From assembly GCA_947504115.1 (NCBI GenBank), contig CANNGH010000005.1:1-64000 (forward strand): DNA of 64,000 nt. The letters are read 5' to 3'. Origin of the DNA: an uncultured Sedimentitalea sp. GTDB taxonomy: Bacteria > Pseudomonadota > Alphaproteobacteria > Rhodobacterales > Rhodobacteraceae. Position numbers and translations under genes: made by a program. Below, one piece after another: positions 48,006-56,169 of this stretch. A model generated the notes under the pieces. That model ran no database searches, was not told where the DNA came from, and worked only from the letters and a program-made list of their open reading frames with translations. Numbering within the stretch: position 1 is the stretch's first letter; each line of letters starts with the position of its first letter.

Positions 48006-48034
48006 AAATGGGAACCGGACCACCCGGTTTCAAG
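48006..48034 (-). promoter_or_regulatory. RpoH (sigma-32)-type heat-shock promoter for hsp20
   Basis: Read on the minus strand: CTTGAAA (48034-48028), 14 bp, then TCCCATTT (48013-48006). The RpoH consensus is CTTGAAA-N(13-15)-CCCCATNT, so only one position differs. Transcription would start near 47999, giving a leader of about 90 nt before the ATG. Confidence 0.75.
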
Positions 48035-48079
48035 CCCAGGATATCCCCGGTAAAACACGTCATGTCGCTGGTTTTCCGG

Positions 48080-48865
48080 CTAGGGTCGCACGAACTTCGC
48101 GCCGATCTCGCGACGCCTGGCGTCCGGACCGGGACCGCCCTCTTCGCTCCGCCGCAGCTCCATCTCCAACCGTTTCAACGGCGCGTCCAGCACCGTGCCC
48201 AGCGCCACCCGCGTGCCGCGCATCAGCGCCTTGGCCGATACCACCGACACGATCCGCGCGCGACCGTCGACAAACGAGAAGATCGGCGCGCCTGACGATC
48301 CGTGATCGACATCGCAGGACATCACCAGAACGCCCCGCTGCTGCGCCATGACGGCGCAAACCTCTTGCAGCGACGGTGCCTCGGCCCGGTCGCTTGCATA
48401 CGAGACCACGCCGACCCGCGCGCCCTTCGCCGGGTCCGGTGCGGTTTCAAACGGGATCACCGTCGTGTTGCGGATCGGATGCTGCAATTCCAGCAGCGCC
48501 ACATCGTTACGCACCCGGTCGGACGCGTCGTCGCCCTCGAACCGGTAATCGGGATGCACCACCGCCCGGCGCACATTGCGATAGGCCGAGGCGCGCCCGT
48601 TGCGCCAGCCCGCCAGGAATTCGATCGTCTCCGGCGCGACGGGTTGTTTCGATCCGGTATCGAACAGGCAATGCGCGGCCGTCAGCACCAGATCGGGCGC
48701 GATCAATGCCCCGGTGCAGAACCCGGCACCCTTGATATCCAGCCGGCCCACCGCTTCCCAGTCGCGGCCGGCATCGGTGGTGTCCAACCGTTCCAGCCGG
48801 CTGTCCTGCGCCAGCGCAATCGACGGCAGCAGCACAACCGCCAGCACTATCACGATGCGACCCAC
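48080..48865 (-). CDS. secreted trypsin-like serine protease
   Basis: A 261-residue exported protease of the chymotrypsin family. A signal sequence (RIVIVLAVVLLPSIALAQ) follows the GTG at 48865, which has GGAGGG upstream. The catalytic triad is visible: His in VLTAAHCLFD, Asp in RNDVALLEL, and Ser in DVDHGSSGAPIF, where the usual GDSGGP reads GSSGAP. Disulfide Cys pairs match the trypsin fold. The substrate is unknown. It stands alone downstream of the glc genes. Confidence 0.88.
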   Translation of the reverse strand: MGRIVIVLAVVLLPSIALAQDSRLERLDTTDAGRDWEAVGRLDIKGAGFCTGALIAPDLVLTAAHCLFDTGSKQPVAPETIEFLAGWRNGRASAYRNVRRAVVHPDYRFEGDDASDRVRNDVALLELQHPIRNTTVIPFETAPDPAKGARVGVVSYASDRAEAPSLQEVCAVMAQQRGVLVMSCDVDHGSSGAPIFSFVDGRARIVSVVSAKALMRGTRVALGTVLDAPLKRLEMELRRSEEGGPGPDARRREIGAKFVRP

Positions 48866-48935
48866 GCCACCCTCCGTGCCATCCGGCCCTGGCAATACAA
48901 GAGCCAAGTGGCGAAATTGAGGCCGTGCGCCAAAT

Positions 48936-50228
48936 TCAACGTGCTGGTGCCAACGCACGCGGTTCCGGCCCACCCTGGGCCCAGTCCAGCAATTCGACCG
49001 TATGCACCACCGGCACCCCGGTTCCCGAGGCGATCTGCATCATGCACCCGATATTCCCGGCGGCAATCACATCCGGCGCGGTCGCTTCTATGGTGCGCAC
49101 CTTGTTCGCCCGCAACTGCGCTGCGATTTCCGGCTGCATCAGGTTGTAGGTACCGGCACTGCCGCAACACAGATGACTGTCCGCGGGTTCGACCACCTCG
49201 AACCCCGCCCGGCGCAGCAGATCCTTGGGCTGCGCCGTGATCTTCTGTCCATGCTGCAGCGAACAAGCCGCGTGATACGCGACCTTCACCTCCTTGGCCG
49301 GCTGCCGGGGCATATCCAGCCGTGCCAGCACCTCGCTGACATCCTGTGCCAGCCCTGCCACGCGCGCGGCATCCTCCGCCAAGGCATCGTTGCGGAACAT
49401 GTGCCCGTAATCCTTGACTGTGGTGCCGCAACCCGAAGTGTTGATCACGATCGCATCCAGCCCTTCACCCGCGATCTCGGCGCTCCAGGCGCGAATATTG
49501 GCTGCGGCGGATGCATGGCTGTCGGCGCCGCGCCCCATGTGATGGGTCAGCGCACCGCAACATCCCGCACCGCGCGCCACCACCACCTCGCAGCCCGCCC
49601 GTGTCAGCAGACGGATCGTGGCATCGTTGATATCCGTGTTCAGCGCCCGCTGCGCGCAACCGGTCATCAGCGCCACCCGCATCCGCCGCTCGCCCTTGGG
49701 CGCGAAGCTCTGCGGCGCATCGTTCGGGCTGAGCATCGGAACCTGCCGGGGAGCCATCGCCAGCATCGCACGCAGCCGCGCATCCGGGATCAGGCGCGCA
49801 AATGGCCGCCCCAGCCGCGCTGACCTCAGCGCCAGCCGGAACCGGCCCGGATAAGGCAGTATCCGCGCCAACATCCAGCGCAACGCCCGCTCGCCGACGG
49901 GGCGGCGATAACGATCCTCGATATAGGCGCGGGCGTGATCCACCAGATGCATGTAATGCACGCCGCTGGGACACGTGGTCATGCAGGCGAGACACGACAG
50001 GCAACGGTCGATATGCAGGACCGTTTTCGCATCCGGCACCCGGTCGTTTTCCAGCATGTCCTTGATCAGGTAAATGCGCCCGCGCGGCCCGTCCAACTCA
50101 TCGCCCAGCAATTGATAGGTCGGGCAGGTGGCGGTGCAGAATCCGCAATGCACACAGGCGCGCAGAATCTCGTTGCTGCGTTTCGTATCCGGATCGCGCA
50201 ACTGTTCCTCGGTGAATTCGGTGCGCAT
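48936..50228 (-). CDS. glcF: glycolate oxidase iron-sulfur subunit
   Basis: The 430-residue [4Fe-4S] protein that passes electrons from the glycolate oxidase flavin subunits to the respiratory chain. Two ferredoxin-type clusters are visible: ACVHCGFCTATCPTYQLLGDE, and the CLSCLACMTTCPSGV set. The C-terminal CCG-type domains (GAGCCGALTHHMG, LCCGSAGTYNLM) are typical. It is the last gene of the glcDEF run, four bases after glcE. Confidence 0.96.
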   Translation of the reverse strand: MRTEFTEEQLRDPDTKRSNEILRACVHCGFCTATCPTYQLLGDELDGPRGRIYLIKDMLENDRVPDAKTVLHIDRCLSCLACMTTCPSGVHYMHLVDHARAYIEDRYRRPVGERALRWMLARILPYPGRFRLALRSARLGRPFARLIPDARLRAMLAMAPRQVPMLSPNDAPQSFAPKGERRMRVALMTGCAQRALNTDINDATIRLLTRAGCEVVVARGAGCCGALTHHMGRGADSHASAAANIRAWSAEIAGEGLDAIVINTSGCGTTVKDYGHMFRNDALAEDAARVAGLAQDVSEVLARLDMPRQPAKEVKVAYHAACSLQHGQKITAQPKDLLRRAGFEVVEPADSHLCCGSAGTYNLMQPEIAAQLRANKVRTIEATAPDVIAAGNIGCMMQIASGTGVPVVHTVELLDWAQGGPEPRALAPAR

Positions 50229-50232
50229 CGCC

Positions 50233-51351
50233 CTACCCCATCAATCCCGGATTGAAGATTCCGCGCGGATCGAACCGCGCCCGCAAACCCGCCTCGATCG
50301 CGGCAAGCGGCGCCGGGCGGGGATGAAACCGCCCCAGCCGCGCCATGGTTTCGGCATCGGCGCGCACAAGGGTCGCATGACCGTCGAACGCTCCCGCCCG
50401 CGCCCGCAGATCATAACCCGGCGCGACCAGCGCCCAGATCCGCGCGCCGCCCCAATCCAGCAGCAGATCACGCGCGCCCAGACGCGCCGCCAGATCGCCC
50501 GCCTGCCCGGCGCGCGTTGACAGACACCACACGTCTCCCGGCGCGTCATGGAACGGTGCGACATCGCGCACATCCTTCCAGATCGCAGCGGACCGCGCAG
50601 CGTCGTCGCACAGCGCGACCTCGCCGAACCGCCCCATCATCTCGCGCAGCCGGCTTGCGCGATACGCGACCGAGTCTCCGAATCCCTCGATACGCAGGGC
50701 CATTGCGCGCTCCCCTGACACATTGCCGAACGCGGCCCCGCTCACCTCATAGGGCGAACCCAGTGCCGCCGCCATCGCCTGCACCGCCTGCGCCATGTTC
50801 AAGCCGTGGATCAACACGCTCGCCTCGGCCTCGGCACGCGGCAACACCTTCAGCGCGACCTGCGACAGCACACCCAGCGTGCCTCGGCTTCCCGCCAGCA
50901 ACCGCACCAGATCGTATCCGGTGACATTCTTCATCACCCGCCCGCCATTGCGGATCACCTGCCCGATGCCATCGACATAGCGCACCCCCAGCAGATGATC
51001 GCGGCACGCCCCCACCTGCACCCGGCGTGGGCCGGAGACATTGGCCGCCACCGCGCCGCCGATGGTCGGCACACCCCCCGCTCCGCTCAGTCCCCGATGA
51101 TCCATCGGCTCAAAGGCCAGCCGCTGCCCCTCGCCGCTCAAAAGCGCCTCGATCTCGGCCAGCGGCGTTCCTGCCCACGTCACCAGCGTCAACGCCCCCG
51201 GTTCATAGACCTCGACGCCGCTCAGCCCGACCACTTCCAGCGCCGCGCCGTCACCGCACAATCCCTGCGTCCCGCCGCCCCGAATCCAGAGCGGCCCGTC
51301 AGCCTCGGCCACCCGCTCGGCCAGTTCCGCCTCTGTCGTTGCACCCATCAT
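50233..51351 (-). CDS. glcE: glycolate oxidase FAD-binding subunit
   Basis: A 372-residue FAD-binding protein of the GlcD/GlcE family, partner of GlcD and GlcF. The FAD-binding PCMH domain shows WIRGGGTQGLCG, PTIGGAVAANVSGPRR and VMKNVTGYDLVRLLAGSRGTLGV. The C-terminal half keeps FNPGLMG. The start lies within repeat copy 4: the only upstream purine-rich stretch is CCAGAAAGAAGC, so initiation may be weak or depend on the repeat. Two ATGs (51351, 51348) are adjacent. Confidence 0.92.
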   Translation of the reverse strand: MMGATTEAELAERVAEADGPLWIRGGGTQGLCGDGAALEVVGLSGVEVYEPGALTLVTWAGTPLAEIEALLSGEGQRLAFEPMDHRGLSGAGGVPTIGGAVAANVSGPRRVQVGACRDHLLGVRYVDGIGQVIRNGGRVMKNVTGYDLVRLLAGSRGTLGVLSQVALKVLPRAEAEASVLIHGLNMAQAVQAMAAALGSPYEVSGAAFGNVSGERAMALRIEGFGDSVAYRASRLREMMGRFGEVALCDDAARSAAIWKDVRDVAPFHDAPGDVWCLSTRAGQAGDLAARLGARDLLLDWGGARIWALVAPGYDLRARAGAFDGHATLVRADAETMARLGRFHPRPAPLAAIEAGLRARFDPRGIFNPGLMG

Positions 51352-51352
51352 G

Positions 51353-51418
51353 CTTCTTTCTGGTTCGAAATACCCCGGGGGTGAATTGGCCGCAGGCCAA
51401 GAGGGGGCAGCGCCCCCT
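51353..51418 (+). repeat. dispersed intergenic repeat, copy 4, between glcD and glcE
   Basis: CTTCTTTCTGGTTCGAAATACCCCGGGGGTG is followed by two palindromes, TTGGCC-GCA-GGCCAA (51386-51400) and AGGGGGCAGCGCCCCCT (51402-51418). It overlaps the first bases of the glcD stop codon and forms the glcE leader on the minus strand. Confidence 0.75.
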
Positions 51419-52865
51419 ATTGCGCCGCCACCGGCACCGCCATCCGATCCGCCGAAAGCGCCAGCGGAAACACCTTGGCCGGGTTCAGCAACCATGCGGG
51501 ATCTAACACATCCTTGACCGCCATCTGCGCCTGCAGGTCCGCGCGGGAAAACTGGTGCAGCATCAGATCGCGCTTTTCCACGCCCACACCATGTTCGCCG
51601 GTCAGGCAGCCGCCCATGTCCACGCACAGCTTGAGGATCTCCGCCCCCAGCGCCTCGCACCATTCCAGATCGCCCGGCTTGTTGGCGTCGAACAGGATCA
51701 GCGGATGCATGTTGCCGTCCCCGGCATGGAACACATTTGCGACATCCAGTCCGAACTCCCGGCTCATCTCGCCGATTCGGCGCAGCATCTCGGACAGGGC
51801 ATTGACCGGGATCGTGCCGTCGAGACACATGTAATCGTTGATCTGCCCCATGGCGCCGAACGCGCTTTTGCGGCCCAGCCAGATGCGCGCGCTTTCCTCG
51901 GCCGAACCGCTTTCGCGCAGTTCGACCGGAGCATGGCGCTGCGCGATATCCGTGATACGGCGCAATTGGTCGTCGATCTCGGCCGCGCTGCCCTCGACCT
52001 CGACGATCAGCAACGCCTCGCAATCGGGATATCCCGCATGGGCGAACGCCTCGGTCGCGCGGATGCAGGGGCGGTCCATGAACTCGATCGCAACCGGCAG
52101 CACCCCGGCGCGAATAATGTCCGACACGCAGGCGCCCGCCACCTCGCTGCTGTCGAACCCGATCAGCACCGGGCGCGCGCCCTCGGGTTTGGGCAGGATG
52201 CGCAGGGTCGCCTCGGTCACGACGCCCAGTTGCCCTTCGCTGCCGCAGATCACGCCCAGCAGATCCAGACCGGCCGCGTCCATATGCGCACCGCCGATCT
52301 CGACCACCTGGCCGTCCATCAGCACCATCGTCACGCCCATCAGGTTGTTCGTGGTCACGCCGTATTTCAGGCAATGCGCCCCGCCGGAATTCATCGCGAT
52401 ATTGCCCGCGATGGCACAGGCCAACTGACTGGACGGGTCCGGCGCATAGAAGAACCCGGCCTTTTCCACCGCGCCGGTGACGCTGAGGTTGGTCCGTCCG
52501 GCCTCGACCCGGATAAAGCGGCTGTCATAGTCGGTTTCCAGCACCGCATTCATCCGCGCCACGCTCAGCACCACGCAATCGGCGGTGGGCAACGCCCCGC
52601 CAGCCAACGATGTTCCGGAGCCGCGCGGCACCACCGGCACCGCCATTTCGTGGCAAATGCGCAGCACGTCCGAAACCTGCTGTGTGCTGGCCGGAAGCAC
52701 CGCCACCATCGGCGGACAGGTATAGGCGGTCAGGGCATCGCATTCATAAACCCGCGTCTCCGCCGGATCGTGAATGACGGCGTCGGCAGGCAACACCTGC
52801 AACAGCCGCTCGACCAATTGCGGCTTCTGCGACAGGACGCGGCGATCGGGGGGTGGCATCTGCAT
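51417..52865 (-). CDS. glcD: glycolate oxidase FAD-linked subunit
   Basis: A 482-residue catalytic flavoprotein that oxidises glycolate to glyoxylate. The FAD/PCMH region is VPVVPRGSGTSLAGGALPTADCVVLS. The central part carries CAIAGNIAMNSGGAHCLKYGVTTNN and GVICGSEGQLGVVTEATL. The C-terminal half has VFHAGDGNMHPLI and GCLTGEHGVGVEKRDLM, all canonical. The start at 52865 has AAGGGAGA. It is the first gene of glcD-glcE-glcF. Confidence 0.96.
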   Translation of the reverse strand: MQMPPPDRRVLSQKPQLVERLLQVLPADAVIHDPAETRVYECDALTAYTCPPMVAVLPASTQQVSDVLRICHEMAVPVVPRGSGTSLAGGALPTADCVVLSVARMNAVLETDYDSRFIRVEAGRTNLSVTGAVEKAGFFYAPDPSSQLACAIAGNIAMNSGGAHCLKYGVTTNNLMGVTMVLMDGQVVEIGGAHMDAAGLDLLGVICGSEGQLGVVTEATLRILPKPEGARPVLIGFDSSEVAGACVSDIIRAGVLPVAIEFMDRPCIRATEAFAHAGYPDCEALLIVEVEGSAAEIDDQLRRITDIAQRHAPVELRESGSAEESARIWLGRKSAFGAMGQINDYMCLDGTIPVNALSEMLRRIGEMSREFGLDVANVFHAGDGNMHPLILFDANKPGDLEWCEALGAEILKLCVDMGGCLTGEHGVGVEKRDLMLHQFSRADLQAQMAVKDVLDPAWLLNPAKVFPLALSADRMAVPVAAQ

Positions 52866-52931
52866 CGGGGTCTCCCTTATCGGGAACGAGCGTATTCCCC
52901 CGCGCACCCTGTGACAAGGCGAGCGGGCGCT

Positions 52932-53405
52932 TCAGTTCCGGTGATAGGGGCCACCGGCCAGGATCGTCGCCGCGCGGTAAAGCTGTTCGGCCAACATCAC
53001 GCGCACCAGCAGATGCGGCCAGACCATCGTGCCGAAGGACAGGCTGAAATCCGCCTCCTCGCGCAAGGCCGGGTCGATCCCATCGGCCCCGCCGATCACC
53101 AGCGCCAGATCCGCACGCCCCTGATCGCGCCAATCGGCCAGATGCCGGGCGAATTGCGGTGAATCAAGACGCTTGCCACGTTCATCCAGAATGCAGGTCA
53201 GCGCGCCCTGCGGCAGCGCCCGGCGCAGCAAGGCGGCCTCGGCAGCCGTGCCGCCGCCATTGCGCGCCTCGGTCTCGACGACCTGCGCCGGCCCCAGCCC
53301 CAAGGCCCGGCCCGTGCGGTCGAACCGCGACAGATAATCCGCGGCCAGCGCCTTTTGCGGCCCGGTGCGCAGGCGACCCACCACACATAGCGTCACGCGC
53401 ATCAT
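52932..53405 (-). CDS. rlmH: 23S rRNA (pseudouridine-1915-N3)-methyltransferase
   Basis: A 157-residue SPOUT methyltransferase that modifies helix 69 of 23S rRNA after 70S assembly. The SAM knot is ALVIGGADGIDPALRE, and the C-terminal motif SLSFGTMVWPHLLVRVMLAEQLYRAATILAGGPYHRN is highly characteristic. Start at 53405 or the adjacent ATG at 53402. It is downstream of rsfS in a two-gene run, a common arrangement. Confidence 0.97.
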   Translation of the reverse strand: MMRVTLCVVGRLRTGPQKALAADYLSRFDRTGRALGLGPAQVVETEARNGGGTAAEAALLRRALPQGALTCILDERGKRLDSPQFARHLADWRDQGRADLALVIGGADGIDPALREEADFSLSFGTMVWPHLLVRVMLAEQLYRAATILAGGPYHRN

Positions 53406-53417
53406 GGCGTGGCGCGA

Positions 53418-53831
53418 TCAGTTGGCCGAGCCGGCAGTCTCGGCGGGCAGCCACATCTTTTCCAGCTGGTAGAATTCGCGCACTTCGGGGCGGAAGATGT
53501 GAACGATCACGTCGCCGGTATCGATCAGCACCCAATCGCCGGTATCCTTGCCCTCGATCCGGGCCAGACGTCCGAAATCCTGCTTCAGCCGCTCGACCAG
53601 CTTGTCGGCCATGGACGTGACCTGCCGCGTCGATCGTCCCGACGCGATCACCATGTAATCGCCGATCGCCGTCTTGCCGCGCAGATCGATCTGCACGACA
53701 TCTTCGGCCTTGTCATCGGCAAGTGAGGAAAGGATATGCGCCAGCAACGTATCGCTGTCCGGCTGGATTTGGGCCGCCATTCGGCCCGAACGCTCATCAG
53801 CGGACAAGGCCGTTTCTGTTTGGGATGTCAG
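53418..53831 (-). CDS. rsfS: ribosome silencing factor RsfS
   Basis: A roughly 137-residue protein that binds uL14 and blocks subunit joining in starved cells. The Iojap core is plain: VVQIDLRGKTAIGDYMVIASGRSTRQV, GKDTGDWVLIDTGDVIVHIFRPEVREFYQLEKMW. The start is uncertain. A strong GGAGG lies eight bases before a CTG (53831) that begins LTSQTETALSADE; no ATG, GTG or TTG follows at that spacing. The next ATG (53780) has no ribosome site, and an upstream TTG (53894) has none either. A CTG start is my choice. Confidence 0.88.
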   Translation of the reverse strand: MTSQTETALSADERSGRMAAQIQPDSDTLLAHILSSLADDKAEDVVQIDLRGKTAIGDYMVIASGRSTRQVTSMADKLVERLKQDFGRLARIEGKDTGDWVLIDTGDVIVHIFRPEVREFYQLEKMWLPAETAGSAN

Positions 53832-54071
53832 GACGATGTCCTCCTTCTCGCGCGCCGTCAGACCCCGGCGCCGGGTATGACCCGAAAATAGCAATTGCGG
53901 CGCCGGATTTCAATTGTCCAGCGCGGGGAGGGTCCCGCGACCGGAAATTTCTGTCGGTATTGGTCAAAATGTGCTAAAATAATTGCGGACCCGATCCCGC
54001 CGCTGCAGGCACGACGCCCGATCGCTTCCAATCCGTTTTTTAATTTTTAAACTTCTTTTCAGGAGCATGTC

Positions 54072-54611
54072 ATGTATGGCGAGCGCTATCTGCGTATTTG
54101 TGCTGTCTTTCTTTCCATCGGCTCGACGAGTGTTGTTCCGGCAACAGCGCAGGACCAACTCATCCAGCTTGGCTGGTGCCGCGACGACGGCCTTGCCGGT
54201 GGCGTCGCAACTGCGACCATATCGCGCGGACGCTGCGATCTGACGGCGGCGCGCAATGCGGCAGCAGCTGCAGCAATCGCCGCAGCACGCAACCAGGCTG
54301 CGCGCGAATGTCCTTCGCCGGTCAACGCGGCCAATGCCCGCACTCGCTGTCGGCAGGGTGGATCGACTTTCGCCCCCGGCGTCACCCTGAACGGCGACGT
54401 TCAACGTACCGCCGGGCGCACCCCCGCCGAGCGTGATGCGATGGAGCTGGCGAAAGTCGGCAATCGGGGCGCGTGTGTGTTCTCGCGCGTGACGGGAGAT
54501 CGCGAGATAACCAATCCGGCAGACCGCAGTTGCGGCTGGTTCATCTTTCGCGGCCCCAGGCGGATCGTTTCGGCCAGCGCGCAATCGTCCTGCGGTGTGA
54601 TCTGCCGCTAA
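54072..54611 (+). CDS. secreted cysteine-rich protein of unknown function
   Basis: A 179-residue predicted secreted protein. The signal sequence ends near GSTSVVPATAQ. The mature part has eight cysteines (WCRDD, GRCDL, RECPSP, RCRQG, GACVFS, RSCGWF, SSCGVICR), enough for four disulfides, and a run of Ala-rich repeats (RNAAAAAAIAAARNQAA). The ribosome site AGGAG (54061) precedes the ATG at 54072. The upstream spacer from 53895 is A+T-rich. I do not recognise the family. The 3' end overlaps the convergent MscS gene by four bases. Confidence 0.7.
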   Translation: MYGERYLRICAVFLSIGSTSVVPATAQDQLIQLGWCRDDGLAGGVATATISRGRCDLTAARNAAAAAAIAAARNQAARECPSPVNAANARTRCRQGGSTFAPGVTLNGDVQRTAGRTPAERDAMELAKVGNRGACVFSRVTGDREITNPADRSCGWFIFRGPRRIVSASAQSSCGVICR

Positions 54612-55939
54612 GCCTCTCGCTCTGGCCCGACATCCAGCGACGAGCCCTCCAGCATAAGCACCTCGCGCTGCGGGAAGGGGATGGTGATGCCGTGCTCCTT
54701 GAATGCGTCCCACAGTGCAAGAAAGACATCGCCGCGAATATTGGTGAGGCCAGCGACCGGATCGCGGATCCAGAAGCGCAGGACGTAATCCACCGAACTG
54801 TCGCCGAAGTTGACGATATGACACACCGCCGGACGCGAACGCAGCACCCGGTTGACGCTGCCCGCCGCCTCGATGGCTAGACGGCGGACCTGATGCGGGT
54901 CATCGCCGTAGGATGTGCCGAAATGGATGTCGAGACGGACAAAATCGTTGGAATGGGACCAGTTGACCACCTGCCCGGTAATCAGATCCTCGTTCGGGAT
55001 CAGGTATTCCTTGCCGTCACGGGTGGTGATGGAAACGTAGCGACCGCCCAGCGCGTTGATCCAGCCAAAGGTCTCACCGATGGTGATGACGTCGCCGGGC
55101 TTGATCGACTTGTCCAGCAGGATGATCACGCCGCTGACAAGATTCGACACCACCTTTTGCAGGCCGAAACCCAGCCCGACGCCGATGGCGCCCGACAGGA
55201 AGGCCAGACCCGTCAGATCCAGTCCGATCACCCTCAGCCCGATCAGAAACGCCGCGCCGTAAAGCGTGATCTGCATGATCTTGACCAGCAGCACGCGCAT
55301 CGTGGGCGAAATATCCTCGTTGTCGCGGATACGTCCCGACACGGCGGCCGAAAACAACCGTACCGTGGTAAAGAGCACCGCCATGACGACGACGGCCTTC
55401 AGAATCGCCAGAAGGCTCAGGTGAAACGCGCCCAGATTGACCGCGATGCCATCCAGAAATTCGCCAGCCTCGTCCGCGATGCCCAGGTAATACAGCGTGA
55501 CATAGATCCATAACCCCCAGGTCACCACCCGGCGCAGGAAGCGGTTGCGCACCAGCCGCGCCGCCAGACCGACCAGCAGCCAGGCTGTCGCGATGGTCGC
55601 CGCAAGCGTCAGGATGAAGCGGCGTGACGGAAACTGCGAGATCTCGGCCATGAGGCCGGTCGCCGTCCAGGCCAGCACGACGAAGAACAAAAGGCCCAGC
55701 CGGCGGTCGATCTGCAGCAGCGCGCGCAACTGCCATTTCTTCCAGCCGTCGCGATTTCGCATCCAGTCGCGAAAGCGCGGCGAAACGATGCGCTTCAGCC
55801 CCCAGGCGGCCAGAATACAGGCGGCCAATATCCCGAATTGATAAAGCCGCGATGGCAGAATCAGGTTGCGCGCGTCCAGAACCGCCTCGGCCCAAAGGGC
55901 CTGCGCGCGTTCGACGATCAGCATGAGTTGCTCTTCCAT
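54608..55939 (-). CDS. MscS-family mechanosensitive channel
   Basis: A 443-residue inner-membrane channel protein of the MscS family. Five or six helices precede the channel domain. The pore helix and beta-domain read LTGLAFLSGAIGVGLGFGLQKVVSNLVSGVIILLDKSIKPGDVI in outline, with the glycine-rich pore and the following beta region (GRYVSITTRDGKEYLIPNEDL). It would release solutes on osmotic down-shock. The start may be the internal ATG at 55924 (preceded by GGAAGAG) rather than 55939. Confidence 0.92.
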   Translation of the reverse strand: MEEQLMLIVERAQALWAEAVLDARNLILPSRLYQFGILAACILAAWGLKRIVSPRFRDWMRNRDGWKKWQLRALLQIDRRLGLLFFVVLAWTATGLMAEISQFPSRRFILTLAATIATAWLLVGLAARLVRNRFLRRVVTWGLWIYVTLYYLGIADEAGEFLDGIAVNLGAFHLSLLAILKAVVVMAVLFTTVRLFSAAVSGRIRDNEDISPTMRVLLVKIMQITLYGAAFLIGLRVIGLDLTGLAFLSGAIGVGLGFGLQKVVSNLVSGVIILLDKSIKPGDVITIGETFGWINALGGRYVSITTRDGKEYLIPNEDLITGQVVNWSHSNDFVRLDIHFGTSYGDDPHQVRRLAIEAAGSVNRVLRSRPAVCHIVNFGDSSVDYVLRFWIRDPVAGLTNIRGDVFLALWDAFKEHGITIPFPQREVLMLEGSSLDVGPEREA

Positions 55940-56169
55940 TCGCCGAAACTAGCGCTGTCAACGGCTTCGCACAATCGCGTTGCCCTTGCAGGAGGCGACG
56001 CTGCGTTATATTGCTTGTGTCATGACCCGCGTTTTCGACATGGATGACCATGCGCGCCTGCCATGGCGCTTTTTCGGTGCGACCCTGACGGTCACGGCCT
56101 GCCTATAACGCGCCGCGCCGCGCTTTCGCGTGCAGTTTTCACATTCCACACCAAGACGGGAGAGGACCG

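Noticed and set aside
50233-52374. 713-codon frame that would extend glcE into glcD
   Set aside because: The upstream part is a wrong-frame shadow of glcD. glcE starts at 51351 within the repeat.
56022-56108. 28-codon frame upstream of leuC as a leader peptide
   Set aside because: Only three leucine codons, no attenuator hairpin and no clear ribosome site.
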